DNA of 64,000 nucleotides, from assembly GCA_012274445.1 (NCBI GenBank), contig JAAROD010000007.1:248001-312000 (forward strand). The letters are read 5' to 3'. The notes beneath the pieces were generated by a model. It ran no database searches. It was given only the letters and a program-made list of their open reading frames with translations, and was not told the DNA's origin. The position numbers were made by a program, and so were the translations under genes. The first letter of the stretch is position 1. Every line of letters starts with the position of its first letter. Below, piece by piece: positions 10,880 to 22,910 of this stretch. Source of the stretch: Sclerotiophoma versabilis (Eukaryota > Ascomycota > Dothideomycetes > Pleosporales > Didymellaceae).

Positions 10880-11461
10880 GCTAGACGAGCACGGACTATA
10901 GTAAGCAAGCTACTGCTGTGCCTCTACCAACACACTTTCGGCCCATTTGAGTTGTCGCGGTTCCATGTGCCGAATTCCTTTGAGCTTCGTGCAAGAGATT
11001 GGCATACTTCTCCAGCTGCCTCATCTCTTCCTCAGAATCCATACTGGAGATGGAGCGCCTTTTGCTACGTATCAGCCTGGAAGAAATACCAGACAGCATA
11101 TCGAAGGTATACAACAAGAGACACTCGTCTTGGTTTTACGACCGTTCAAACCTTTACACCAGCCAGAAGTCTCTCAATTCGAACCGCATTTTAGAGACCC
11201 GTGTTGGCGAGATACATAGAGACAAACACTGTAGGCAACCAATACACCCTATATGCTGAAGTTGCTGTCAGAGCTCTTCCTGGTCGAGAAGAACATGACT
11301 GAGACTTTCAAAAAAGCATGCAAAACAGCCGCTTCCCCCAGGTAAAAGTCACTTGTCGCGTGAAGCCTTGCCACGCAAGCTTGTAGCCGACTAGCATGCT
11401 GTTTAAATGATGCTGTGCTATCACTATGCAAGTAGACAGCGGCTAGAGAAGCCAACGTCAA
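10880..11461 (-). pseudogene. Possible decayed regulator fragment
   Basis: Two minus-strand segments in different frames resemble the regulatory half of a fungal transcription factor. The first (about 11249-11458) reads TLASLAAVYLHSDSTASFKQ and continues with a helical, alanine- and leucine-rich stretch to a stop. The second (about 10900-11110) reads FDMLSGISSRLIRSKRRSIS and then an acidic coiled-coil-like MDSEEEMRQLEKYANLLHEA. No ATG start and no Zn2Cys6 finger is visible upstream. I read it as a relic of a regulator beside the isocyanide synthase gene, but composition alone supports this. Confidence 0.2.
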
Positions 11462-12245
11462 TGCTTGCGAACCGATGGAACGGTACAGCTGATGTGACTA
11501 CGGAGTATGTGTTGTCTGCTGGGGATGGATATCAGTCTAGAACAAGCGGTGAACTCCCAGGAACGTCTGTTTAGCTTAGGCGCTTCCTCACTATGCTTTT
11601 GGGCAACAAGCAGTGCCACTGCTCAAGACAGCACGACGAGAAGGTGACAGGGCATCTTTCCGCAGCGTCTGTAGGAGGCTGGTGTTCCGCAGTTGTCAAG
11701 ACGGAACCCCAATGAATTTGAAACAAAGCGTCGACAAGCCAGCTGTAGTGCGTTAGGTGGCTTGAATTGGCGAGCCGGCACACGAGCGCAATCGAGATGT
11801 CCTGTAATGCAGCGGCACCACAACGGTAACGCAGGAGACAGAACAAGGAGAAAAAGCAACAAATCGCGTACCCCGCGCTCCGATTGTCGTCTGACCGAGA
11901 TTCTCCTAAGGTTCCTGGGTTGAGAGTCGGACGCGGAAAAGTGGGCCTTTGGTAGCACGAGATGCAACAAAGGAGATGCGGACCACGCTGAAAGGCAAGG
12001 AGAGATGTTTGCAGCCTGTCAAACGTTGGCGCGTCGCGTACCGCAAAGCTCATCGGGAATAACGATCGTCTTGATTTGACGCTAGATTCGCGGCGGATCC
12101 ATACACGTGATCGTGGTGGCATAGCGGCCGTTGTTCGCGCCTCAGACCTCAACGACTTCACTGACACTAAATCTACTCGTCGTTGAGCCCGCCTGTGTCA
12201 ATATACACCAGGCTTGGGTCGATTGAGTTTGCGAGTTGCTCCCGC

Positions 12246-14465
12246 ATGTCGCCTCACGCCCTGCCTGTGGCCCAAACGATGTCGGATGTTCCTGCTGGCT
12301 CGGCTGGCGTAGATCCCGCTTACTGGACCCACGAGCTGTCGAACGGCTCTTTGTCCCCACGGACGTTGCAGCCGTCACCAGGAGGATACTCATCAGCCCG
12401 TGACAGTCTGTCGCAAAGTATCACACCTACTGCGCAGACACCACAGTCCGGTACCAGTCGAAAGAATTCATCTGTAGAGAACGGACAGCAAAATGGTCAG
12501 AAGAGCAAGCCCGTCGTCGATTCCAATCAAAGAGCGTCTGTCGCCGTCGCGTGTGTGCCATGCCGTAGCAGGCATCTAAAATGCGACGGTGGTGTTCGCT
12601 GTTCAAGATGTCGAGCAGATGGTGTTGACTGTACTTACATCAAGTCGCGGCGCGGCTGGAAGGGCAAGAGGAAGAACAAGCCGGAAGACCAGATCTCGCC
12701 AGTCGTCATCAACGGCGTGCAGCCACCTCAGGCGCCTGTTGGCAACGGGCACATGGTCAACGGTACCATAGTTGCCACCAATGGTCAACTATCATCGCCG
12801 AACTCTTACTACAACGGCGAAACACCCATTCTGAACCAGCTCAACCCAACGAATGGTCTTGGCGTGCAGTCCATGCCTCCACCAAGTGCTCCCTTACAAC
12901 TGAATCTCAACGGAACCCAGAGATTAAACAAGTTCGGCCAGCTTGGTCCTGAGACGGCGATACAGGCTTTTTACTACTACTTTTACAATTCACATCCTTT
13001 CTGCTTACCGGAGTCGAGGCTATTGGAGGTTTTCAATCAACGAAAGGCCCCATTACTCGAGTACGCGGTGCAATACCTTGGTTCGAGTTACGTTCCTGCA
13101 ATTCCCACGGCCATGTACAAGGAGGCCTTGGACCGATATATTGACAGCGGCAATTATGCAAGAGATGGATGGTCGGTACAGGCATTACTGCTTTATGCCA
13201 TTGGTCTCCACGCCAACAACGAAGTACCACGAGCAGCTCACATCTTCGCTATTGCACAGGATTTGACGCTCGAAGTTGGTCTCAATCGCATGGAATACGC
13301 TTTGCTTCACGGAGAGTCTAGTCCACAAGTCGAAGAGAGCTGGCGGAGAACATGGTGGGGAATGTACTGTGCGAATGGCATGCTTTGCGCTGTCAACCCT
13401 GGTGTGCAGTTCAAGCTCAAAGACATCCTCACGGACGTTCCATTGCCATGCGAAAATGACCAATACTTTTCAGGTGTAAGTATACCTCCGCCTTGGCATC
13501 ATTTCCTTCTTTGTACACAAGCTCGACCCGTTATCATCACTCTACCGGGTCTTATATGTCTCAAGTATTGACCAGAGTTTTGCTAACAGCCGCTCAGCAC
13601 ATCCCGTATCCAGCCAGCCTTCAAGATTACGACGACTCCGCTTTCATGCCCAGCCTTCCCGTCTACTCTTCCTACACTTACCTAATCGACGCAATTCGCA
13701 TTCTAGGCAAAGTCTTCGAATGCGCCCGCCTCGACTCAACATTCGAATACCACGCCGTCGATGTCGTCGACCAGTACCTGACAAACTGGCGTCTGCATCT
13801 ACCTGTCAGCAAGCTTGACATTGTTAACAAAGATGGCGTAGTCGACGAAGTACTGTTTCAAGCACACATGGTCAACGCCGGCAGCACGATCATGCTGCAT
13901 CGACCGCGCAGCAACCTAGGCTTCGGACGAGTCGAAGGCGTAAACATTTGTGTCCAGCCAGGCCAAGTCCTCTTGCCAACGCAAACCCGCGAGATCCACA
14001 CCGCCAAATGCCTGACCTCGGCCGAAAACATATCCTCCCTCATTCGCCTCCCCGGCCAACTGCTCCATCATACGCCTTTCTTCACGTGCGTCGTGGTCAT
14101 GGCGTCGGTCGTACACCTTTCCTACTGGTCCTTCCTGGTTCCGGATGGGCAGGATGACATCGTCAAGCAATCCATCCGCCTGGACGTCGGCACTCTACAG
14201 CAGTACAGCAACACATGGCCGATCGCGAGCGTGGTGTTAGGCCAGGTGAGAGGTGTGGCGCACACGCTGTTCAACAGCAAAAAGGCAATGAGTATTCATC
14301 TGTGGAGCAATATTGCTCAGGGCGATGTGATTAGGGATGTTATTGAGGAAGGTGGCAGTGTGCCGCCGCAGAACTATGCACAGTTGATTGCACCGTAAGT
14401 CCAGCTCATGTTTCACTTTGCTCTGAACAGGTGCTAACGAGCGGACCAGAATGTTGAAGTCGTAG
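12246..14465 (+). CDS. Zn(II)2Cys6 fungal transcription factor
   Basis: Three exons with introns 13476-13597 (GTAAGT donor) and 14395-14449 (GTAAGT, GCTAAC branch). The final exon adds only MLKS before the TAG at 14463-14465. ATG 12246 is the first in frame; the frame extends upstream without an ATG. The N-terminal ~95 residues are Ser/Pro/Gln-rich. The binuclear zinc cluster CVPCRSRHLKC...CSRCRADGVDC fits C-x2-C-x6-C-x5-C-x2-C-x6-C, followed by a basic linker (RRGWKGKRKNK). The C-terminal half has the fungal-specific factor domain, with the WWGMYCANGML block near residues 380-390 and later leucine-rich helices. It is a nuclear DNA-binding regulator. It lies about 2.3 kb from the isocyanide synthase gene, transcribed divergently from it. 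That makes it a candidate regulator of that gene, though nothing in the sequence proves this. Confidence 0.88.
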
Positions 14466-15072
14466 AGCCCTTGTGAAATCCATCGACACTCGCACTTGAC
14501 GCGTCATAAATGACGCAAAGCGTTCACGATAACTGTTCTTCCGTTCGCTCATTTGCATCCGCGTTCTTAGCATGCACTATCACTATACCATTTCGGCTTT
14601 CTTTGGTCTTTTCAATCAGCAGGCGAAGAAAAAACGGCAACGCAAACACAGTTGACGACGTGAACGAATGTAGATGTTTGTCTAACGAGATATGATCGGT
14701 CTTTTGGAATGCACCGTGCGTGACGGAGATAGAAACCCAAAAATGTAGTTTACTGTTTGCTTCTGCTAATGGATGACGTCAAAACGTATTTAGTTGGATC
14801 TCAATCGCATGCAATCGCTGGTTCTGTTTGCAAGGAGGGCTGATGAAACCAAAGTCGTCTAATGTATTCGTTCATCGGAAACGCCGGCTAGTCCAGCGTC
14901 CCGGTTCGATACCCTCCATCATTCATTGCCCGTCTTCATTTTCGCTAAGAATGTCCGAAGCTCATGATGCTGCCCAATCGACTATCTCAGATCGCTAAAT
15001 TCCGTAAACCATGTCGTGCACCCATTATTGCGCCCCAGCCAAACGGAGGACTCGACGCGAGTTGTTTCGTAT
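14466..15072. other. 3' intergenic region between convergent genes
   Basis: Convergent 3' flanks of the Zn2Cys6 gene and the Ran gene. A perfect TGACGTCA palindrome (CRE/bZIP-type) lies at 14774-14781. Between two 3' ends its role is unclear. Nothing else recognisable. Confidence 0.4.
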
Positions 15073-16002
15073 CTACAAGTCGGCATCGTCCTCATCGGGC
15101 AGAGGCATCTGAGCGGCGTCCTGCATCTCCTTCTGGTACTGTTCGAGAACAGCCTGGTCAACCTGGACCTCAGGAGGAGCCAGCGCGGGGGCGGCGACGA
15201 ATTCCTGGAAATGGCGTTAGTTGCATAGTCATTCGGTTTGTAGAGGAACATACCAGAGTCTGGTTACCGACGAGTTTCCTGGCGAGCCAAAGGAAGGGCT
15301 TTTCGAAGTTGTAGTTCGACTTGGCGGAGATGTCGTAGTACTGGAGGTTCTTCTTGCGGTGAAAGGTGATGGACTTGGCCTTGACCTTGCGCTCCTTGAC
15401 ATCGACCTTGTTACCGGTCAGGACGATGGGAATGTTCTCGCAGACACGGACGAGATCACCTGTGCGTCGTTAGCGAAACAATTGCGCAGGTTTAGCGCGA
15501 TGACGTACGGTGCCAGTTGGGGACGTTCTTGTATGTGATACGCGAGGTGACATCGAACATGATGATACCGCACTGTCCGTTGATGTAGTATCCATCACGG
15601 AGACCACCGAACTTCTCCTGACCAGCTGTGTCCCACACGTCGAACTGGATCTGTCCGAGGTTCTACTTGTTCATTAGTGTGCTATGTCGTGCGATCGAAG
15701 GATTCGGCAAACGTACGGTGGTGAAGCCAAGAGGGTGGACCTCGACACCGAGGGTCGCAATGTACTTCTTCTCGAACTCTCCAGTCAAATGGCGCTTGAC
15801 GAAGGTGGTCTGCAAGGTGAAGTTGTTAGCTTTCGTTCTCCTTGTTGGCTGGTAGGCTCGTTGCTTGTCGTGCTCCCCGGCATCATTCGCCGCCCAAAGC
15901 TTTCTCAACATAATGCAAAAGGGCTGAACGCACCTTTCCTGTACCGCCGTCACCGACAAGCACGAGCTTGAAGGTCGGGATGTTGCCGCTTGCTTCGGCC
16001 AT
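15073..16002 (-). CDS. gsp1: GTP-binding nuclear protein Ran
   Basis: Five exons with introns 15810-15933, 15663-15716, 15460-15508 and 15205-15253; 217 residues, the usual Ran length. It is the small GTPase that drives nuclear import and export and spindle assembly. P-loop GDGGTGKTTFVKRH is near the N-terminus, switch I region VEVHPLGFTTN, switch II DTAGQEKFGGLRDGYY, base-binding TGNKVDVK and the SAK motif in DISAKSNYNFEKP. The C-terminus ends in the acidic DEDDADL tail that distinguishes Ran from Ras and Rab proteins. There is no C-terminal prenylation cysteine, as expected for Ran. The first intron splits the P-loop between Lys and Thr. The gene is intact and almost certainly essential. 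Confidence 0.97.
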
Positions 16003-16642
16003 GGTCGTAGTATGTTGTGGTGGGGTATTTGTGATGTGATGCGCAAAATCTGGTCAAGGCGTAATGTCAGCGGCGGTCGGTGAAAGCAGCGCCAAAAATT
16101 GGCAGGGGAACAGGCGGACGCACCTCTTTAGTAGAGAGTGGGGAAGAGAGAGACGGGTTGAGTGGAGGGGCAATGAAGAGGTTGTTTTGAAGATTTGGAC
16201 GTTGGCGGCGGGCGGTCAGGGATCGCTAGCTGGCCGGTGCCACTTTCCCTCGTTGGTCGGTCGCTTTTCCTCAGCAACGTCAGTTGGCGACAATAGGCAT
16301 AGGTAGCCCTTTAGGCATCGACCAGGCTGGCTTTGTTTTAGAAATCAAGCAGCGTGTTCGCACGAAACAGAGTACGATTGGAAACAATTTTCTTTTGGTC
16401 TTGAGATGCAGCAAATTGAACGCCGGGTATCATGCTTGTTGTCCAAACCCAATGCGCCACGCAGCAAGCCTGCAAGCACTGTTGTTCTCCCATTCAGCTC
16501 CAGCCCTCTTCGTCGCAGGCCATCACGCGAGCCTCCAACCCAATCACCATGATGCTTTGTCAGCATACGCTGGGTATCTACGTCATGCTAGTAATCTCGA
16601 TGGTATAGACTGCACTGAACACCTCTCGATCGAAGATGCATT
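16003..16642. other. Ran promoter and 5' leader region
   Basis: The stretch between the Nas2 stop and the Ran start on the same strand. It includes a purine-rich patch near 16130-16170. No TATA box or other element I can name with confidence. Confidence 0.4.
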
Positions 16643-17540
16643 CTAGAAGGGCAGTAGGTGGCAGCCCAACAAGCCTCGTCCGCCCCAATTCCTCCGCGGT
16701 GTGAGCTGCATCTGTACAGTCTCCGATGGACCACCAGAGCTGTTGGGTCGCAAAGCTTTGACTGTGAGTGGTATCTGAGTGTTTGTCAGCTCTGCATTAT
16801 TTCAAGTGCGCGCCTTGCAAGTGGTAGCCTTGTAAGGCTGTGACGCTGCCAGCACCGCGGGCTTGGGCCACTCACTCCTTCGTTTTGCGAAACGGCCTCC
16901 GCCACGCGCCCCAGTCGCTCGTGATTTGTCCAGTCCACCCAGCCAAACTTCGTTATGCTGTCGCCTACTTTGAGACCCGCCTCGTCTGCCGGACTGCCAG
17001 CTACCACGCTATTGACCTTCGCAAAAGGCGCCTCTAAGGCTGCTGGAGGTGCGCTATGTCCTGCTTGTGCCTGGCTCGCCACAGCTGGACGGTTCTGCGC
17101 CTGCTCTGCTAAACGTGCGTGGTGTTCATGGAGGCCCTTTTCGATGTGTGACATGAGATCTTTGTAGTCATTCTTCAAACGTATTATGCGCGCTCGAGTC
17201 GTTCGTACTGTCTCGCGGTCAGAGCTAGCTATGTCTGTGGTGCTCATGGTGGCATATACTTTGAGGAACATCGATATCGCTGCGGGGGAAGCCGTCGAAA
17301 GTGGTGAGGCCAGTGTTCATGTTCACTCCATGCTGCATAACCTCTATTAGCTGGCAGCTCTGATATGGAGTGTGGCGGACGTACCGAGTCCAGGACCTGC
17401 CCCAGAGCTTTCAGTTCTGCCTCAACTCTGTCCTTCTCTGCAATAAGCTCTTGCAGTGAGAGCTGCTCCTTTGGTACTCCATTTGTGTAACCTCCAGAAG
17501 TTGGCCCTGAAGAGACAGTAGGCGCGTGGAGGTCGTCCAT
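16643..17540 (-). CDS. nas2: 26S proteasome assembly chaperone Nas2/PSMD9 (p27)
   Basis: Four exons with introns 17333-17384, 17208-17259 and 16775-16875; 230 residues, the family's normal size. The N-terminal half is helical (LSLQELIAEKDRVEAELKAL; RARIIRLKNDYKDLMSHIEK), forming the domain that binds the Rpt5 base subunit. A Pro/Ala-rich linker leads to a PDZ-like domain: FAKVNSVVAGSPADEAGLKV, GDSITKFGWVDW, then IPLTVKALRP after the last intron. The C-terminus NWGGRGLLGCHLLPF matches the conserved end of the family (RGLLGCH). It acts in the cytosol and nucleus as an assembly factor for the proteasome regulatory particle base and is not part of the mature proteasome. Confidence 0.92.
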
Positions 17541-18198
17541 CGTGTGCGTATTGGTATCACAGATCGTTGAAGGTTGACGCTACTGAATAACTGCAGGTGT
17601 GGGGGTGGGGAGCTCGAAGACGCGCTGTGAGGCGAACGCGGGGTTCGCGTCAAGCTGCTAGCTCTGCCTTCTGCCTGTCATTCCCACCACACTCAAACCA
17701 TAGAAAGATATCATCGAGAAGCTTGAGATTTGCCAACAGGCCTGCACTGGATCGGGGCCGAAGTAGAAATGTTCACCGAAAACATTGCCTTCATAATGAG
17801 CATCACGCATGGTGCCATGCTCGCGACTTCTTACCTCATAGTGACCTGCTCCTTCCATACTTCGTTGCCATGCGGCTCCACGCGCGTTCCACGGACCCTT
17901 CAGCAGCTACAACCATATTGTCGGCTCCTCTGCACCTGTGTCATGCTGAAGTGGTCCTTCTATGTGTCATGATCAAAATTTACTCCTCACCTCCCTCTTT
18001 GCACTTTCCTGTGTCGTGCGCAGTGCTTTCTGCTTCAGCAGCGGTACATCGTAATGTTTCTCTTGTTTACTTGATGCTCTGCTCCAGTCCTGTACTTCCT
18101 TCAGTAGTTGCAGTGCTGTAGCTCTATTCATCTCACATGCCATTCCACTCTCCCGCACTCGACCTACGACAAGTGCATCGTGCACCCTCGACATCGAC
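17541..18198. other. Divergent promoter region between nas2 and the Rho-GEF gene
   Basis: Shared upstream region of two divergent genes. Several short frames occur on both strands but none has a coding signature. No clear element identified. Confidence 0.4.
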
Positions 18199-21100
18199 AT
18201 GGCTTATGTGCTATCCCTGCGACCACATAGCCCTCTCAAGCGGTCCTTCAGCGATAACCCTTACCTACAGTCATGCTCCCCTTTAAAGGACCCTTTTCTT
18301 GGGCCTCTTGGCGACGTCACCGCTCGCGCTACATCTGCATGCTCTCTGTATACACTTGGCTCGAACAGGTCCAACTTCTGGAACCTTGCGAAAGAGAACA
18401 CCCCGCCTCTCACCTCGCAATCTTTGCTCGATCTCGTACCTGAGAACCAAATTTACGACTTCGGTGTGCAACATGGAGATCATGTACCACGAAAGCGTAC
18501 TTGCGGAGTCAATCGAGCACCGCCATCGCTATTAGGCACGGCAGCCCCTTCGAACTCTTTCTCAAGAAAGAATGCGGGTCTACAACATATGACTGAGTCC
18601 TCTTCGAGTAATGAGAGTTCGGCAGGAGATGTTGGTGTTGACAATAGCCACATAGAGGAGTCGGAATTGTTCAATCTGTACGAAGCCATTCATGTGCCCC
18701 TACCTGAAGGGCGATTCTCGGATAACAGTGGTATTTTGCAACAAGATGCACAAGATCAAGCGCCAGAAAAACTCCCAGTGGAACCACAACCATTTCGCCG
18801 GTGGATAAGTACGTTACGCCGACGGCACATCCATCGTCGCAAGAAGCAAGAGTTGTCTTTTGATGGCGTAGGGGAAGTGTACGCCGTTCGATCGCCTTTA
18901 TCGACGACTACAGACTCAGTACGGAGGATCTCTGAATCGATGACATCTTCCATGGGCTTTGTAACTGCCGTCAAGACAACATCAATCACAATCGCCAGTA
19001 CAAGCATTGCACCGACGTCCGAGAAAGGCCCATACAACGAGGTCCGGCTGGGTAGCAGGAGCAATAATACCGATGCTCGTCGGTCTATAGAGAGTTACCG
19101 CGGTGGGCTCGGGCCAGTCGTTGACGAGAACGCGTGGCTCAGATCGTTACAGCGCCGAAAGGTGGTGGAAGAATTGATTGCTTCAGAAGAAAGCTACATT
19201 GCCGACATCAAAGTTCTCATTAACGTCAGCCGACCCCCCACATACCCTGATTGCACTAACTGGGACGTGTAACAGGACTACTTCATGATTCTTATCGCCC
19301 TTCCTGCCATACCTGGCCAGACTAAGTCATCCATACAGCAAAACATAGCTCAGATCTTGCAACTCCATGAAGATCTTCTTGCAGAGCTGCAACAGGCTGT
19401 TCCTCAAGCCGACTTCACTAAGAGCGCCCAGCAAGAGACTTATCCTGTCACGAAAGCTAAGCATATACGTTTCCATAGCGCCGATATCCTACCTGGTCGC
19501 TTGGGCGAGCACAGGGCTACTAGGCGTTTGAGACACTCCCTTGAGATCGGTCGGTCCCCAGACAGGAGGCCGCGAGGTCTGGTCATCGATACCAAGACTG
19601 TAGGCAACATTGCAAGGATATTCAATCGACACGTGAGTTCGTTGGTTACTGATCGCTTATGTATACTGACTAACCCAGATGAAACGTTTCTTTATCTACG
19701 AAGAATATGGTGCGCATTGGACGACAATGTCCTCGGACCTCACAACAATGTGCAAAGGACTGCATGGTTGGCAAGAGTACGAGCGGGGAGTTGAGGCTTT
19801 GCAGAAAGTCGTTGCCTCCGAAAACAATCATGAGTCCGGCAGCAAGAAGGCAATGAGCTTCAATGATCTGTTGATCAAGGTATGTTTTATCCTTCTCATC
19901 TCTATAACTCTCTAACAATTATATTTATAGCCCATCCAGAGGGTCTGCAAGTATCCTCTGTTGTTCGATGATCTGTGTCGCCAGACCCCTGTGTGCGATG
20001 ACCCAGAGGCTCATGCCGAGTTGGAAAAGGCTTTATTTCGATTACAAGAGACTATACGTGAGGTTAACAAGGCAAAAGACGATCCTAAGACCCGCCGATT
20101 GATCGAGATCACTTGGCAGCTACAGGACAGACTCGTCTTTCAGGAACAGGTAGGCTATCTGCCCACCGACCGTTGCGCAATTTTGACGAGGTACAGGCAA
20201 TCTCGCGCGCTCTTGTCTTTCGCCTACTTGGACACGTCCTTCTATGTGGCGTCCTCCATGCTGCTTACCAAACTCCTGAGCGTGTGAAAGGCCAGTACAT
20301 GATCTGCGTACTATACAAGTCTTGTCTTGTACTTGCAACAGCAAGTCGTTTTCACGCTCCTTACACCGTTGTTGCCTGCATTAGCCTGGCGAATGGCAGC
20401 ATTGAAGAACCGGATAACGGACGGGGTATATGTTTCCAGAAACCATTTGTGTAAAGCACGTAACTAACATCGACAGGCGTGCAGTGTCACACTGCCCCTC
20501 ATACTTGGAAGTTCTTGTTCGAACATAGTCATCGGCTACACGAAATCATCTTGAGTGCCTGTTCGTCTCAAGAAGAGGATGTGTGGAAGGCACAGCTGCG
20601 TGAGCGAACTGTGTGTGAAACGCATGATTTTTCGGAAGGACAGTCCACCCTGCAGGAGATGGTCTCTTCCTTGAGTTTGGACATCAAATCTCTAGGACCA
20701 GTATTCGGCCACGCAGACAATCTGGTGCGGCGCATGTCAGTCCATCGAGCTGCAACGTTAGGTGCGAAGACCAACTTGATGCAAGTTATCATAAAGAACA
20801 CTCAGGCGCAGAAGCCGCCTGACGCTCCTCCGACATTTTCACCAGGTGTGGTGATTCGCTCGCAGTCACTTCTATCGTCAAATCACGTTCCCACCTTGGC
20901 CCCAAGAAGAGCTGAACGCGTTCGGCTCGAAACAGCGCTTGAGGAGGTCTGGACCAAAGATATCTTGCCCTTTCCAGGAATGTCAAATCGAAGCGTCGAG
21001 AACCAAATCCGCGCGTCAGCAAACTCAGTCATGCGGAAGCTCAGCATGGCGAGCATTGCCAGTAATTTTTCCCGTCGCTCGCCAAGCTTCTCCAGCACGA

Positions 21101-21621
21101 GCAATACCCGCTCAGAGGACTCATACGGTAGTAGGGGACACAGGGTTTTGCACGGAAACTCGCGCTCAGCTCCTGTATCAAATCGTCGTCCGGCCCCCAC
21201 TGTCGTAGACTTTCACAACGCACCTGCAGCATTCCTACCTACAGACTTCGAGCTGCAAGATACACGACTATCGAGCCGACGACGAAGATTGGCAAACCGT
21301 GCGGGAGGAGCAGAGCGCTCGACTGAGAAGCCTACGCCTACCAGGCCGAAGCGGGCACGACGACTCTCATCGCACATTGTCAGCCTCCCACACAGTGAGT
21401 CCAGTGCGCAGGCCGCTGCAAGATCTACGTCTCATGACTCTAATGCAACTGTTCTGCACGGACCAGAGCCTGCCATTAAATTTGAGCAGAGCCGTGAGAA
21501 TGGGCCTCCAAAAAGGCAAGGTGACAGAGAAAGCGGCATTTCTGGAAGAGGGGCTTCGAGTGCAACGCCCTCAAAGAAGTTCCTGAAGAGTAAGAGCAGG
21601 ATCTTCAAGTTTTGGGTATGA
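18199..21621 (+). CDS. Rho guanine nucleotide exchange factor (DH domain)
   Basis: Six exons; introns 19225-19275, 19633-19678, 19880-19930, 20150-20196 and 20426-20476; 1058 residues. A long, Ser-rich N-terminal region (~330 residues) precedes a Dbl homology domain. That domain starts at LQRRKVVEELIASEESYIAD followed by IKVLINDYFMILIALP and includes the hallmark CR3 segment LLIKPIQRVCKYPLLFDDL. A PH-like region follows (YMICVLYKSCLVLATAS... and the tryptophan-containing WKFLFEHSHRLHEIILSAC segment). The Ser/Arg-rich C-terminal ~300 residues look disordered. The protein should load GTP on a Rho or Cdc42-type GTPase at the cell cortex and so control polarity or wall integrity. The first intron has an unusual GTCAGC donor, but joining there gives the expected LINDYF sequence. 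The extra basic stretch within the DH region (about 60 residues with RHSLEIGRSPDRR) is an insertion. Confidence 0.88.
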
Positions 21622-22425
21622 CGGTGGCGAAAGCTTTTGGATCCGATGCCAGCATACTGTTGATGACTTATTGGATTGAAGCTCTCCTAGTACTGTTGGA
21701 CTTTTGCAAAAGAAAAAGTTGGAGTAATCAGTGTTGTTACAATGTCATGACCGCGTGCTATTCTTGCGACTGGCAGTACGTATGGACGTGCATCCTACGG
21801 GATAGCGGCACTTGGGAAGAAATGGACGAGGCAGACGTGGGAGAACGGCATCGAGTCGATCACACGACTCTCTGCAAGGCACACCCGCATGCCCCACATC
21901 TGAGTTCGAGATGAAATGACGTCACTACATCGCGAGCACGATCATGGTGGGATGCATTGAGATACAGATTTAGAAGACATCAATTGAATCAAGATCATAA
22001 TAGTAGATCGATTAGGTGGCTAGCCAGTCGAGCTGTAAGTCACAATCACCATGCCAAGAGTGTTCGAGGTTGGGTCAACGGAGCGTCCAGCCCATCGTGG
22101 ACGCGTTGCGGCTCTGAAACCAAACATTACGTCCTTGGCCACGCACCGCCTATGTAATTGGATAGCTTCGTGATCTAACCAGAGCCTCATGCCTCACGCA
22201 ATCCTGCAAAGAAGGTGAGAGAACGGGGTTGCTTGCAGGAAGCAGGACACGTGCTTGGCATGACGTAGTCACCAGGCCCGAGCTCTTGAGCTCTAAATAC
22301 CCCTCCAGAGCTTCTCTCGTAACCCCTCCATTCATAACAATCCACTCAGCTTTTACATCGTTCCAGAACTCTCATCAAGCACTCAAATACTTTTCTCTAA
22401 CCCTCAATTCACACACGAGAACATC
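21622..22425. other. Upstream region of the Rtc3-like gene
   Basis: The left part is the 3' flank of the Rho-GEF gene. The right part is the promoter of the Rtc3-like gene, with stress-type elements listed separately. A perfect TGACGTCA palindrome lies at 21917-21924, about 500 bp upstream of the start codon. Confidence 0.5.
22300..22368 (+). promoter_or_regulatory. Stress-type promoter elements: two CCCCT and one TTCCAGAA
   Basis: CCCCT, the core of the yeast stress response element, occurs at 22300-22304 and 22323-22327. TTCCAGAA (an inverted two-unit heat shock element core, TTCnnGAA) lies at 22361-22368. All are within 130 bp of the start codon of the Rtc3-like gene, whose yeast relative is stress induced. 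The match is by consensus only. Confidence 0.4.
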
Positions 22426-22910
22426 ATGGCTCGCGGCGACGCTCAGCAGACCAAGGTCCACTACAAGGGCAAGGCCGAGGACTTCATTGTCTTCGTTGAC
22501 AGCACAGACGCTGTTCAGAACTGGAAGAAGGACTCTAGCATCCCTCTTGCACAGGTTGTGAGCGGCTTCAAAATCCTGGTCACCGACAAGTAAGCTTACT
22601 GAAGCTTGATATTGAGGAAAGCATGTCTGACAAGAACACTAGCCACGGCACCCAGGGTATCTTGAACACAGCAAGCAAGGGCACTCTCGAGAACGAGTTC
22701 GGTACATCAAACGAGGATGAGGTCATCAAGCAGATTCTCCAGAAGGGCGATGTCCAGACGACACAGGTATGTCATGACACCATGCGGCAAGACAGGGTTG
22801 TCAATCGCTGCCTACCATCACCAAGCGTAGAGGTAATACTGACACCGTGACAGAACTCTGAGCGCCAGGGTGACACCAATGACAGCAAGGGCCCCATGCT
22901 TGCTCATTAA
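22426..22910 (+). CDS. rtc3: Rtc3-like SBDS-domain protein
   Basis: Three exons with introns 22590-22642 and 22767-22853; 114 residues. The sequence matches the short single-domain relatives of the SBDS (Shwachman-Bodian-Diamond) N-terminal fold, of which yeast Rtc3 (YHR087W) is the model. Recognisable pieces are KVHYKGKAEDFIVFVDS, the NWKKDSSIPLAQVVSGFKI block, GTQGILNTASKGTLENEFG and EDEVIKQILQKGDVQ. Unlike full SBDS it lacks the C-terminal domains used in 60S ribosome maturation. The yeast relative is a small cytoplasmic/nuclear protein linked to RNA metabolism and stress. The promoter carries stress-type elements. The gene is intact. Confidence 0.9.

Noticed and set aside
11571..12167. 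198-codon minus-strand frame next to the Zn2Cys6 gene
   Set aside because: The start of the frame is not ATG and the product is a mixed Cys/Ser/Leu sequence with no zinc cluster or recognised domain.
12183..12245. Upstream extension of the Zn2Cys6 protein
   Set aside because: The extension would start at TTG; the first ATG in frame is 12246.
14890..14925. A tRNA-like B box (GGTTCGATACC)
   Set aside because: No A box or pairing arms upstream; does not fold as a tRNA.
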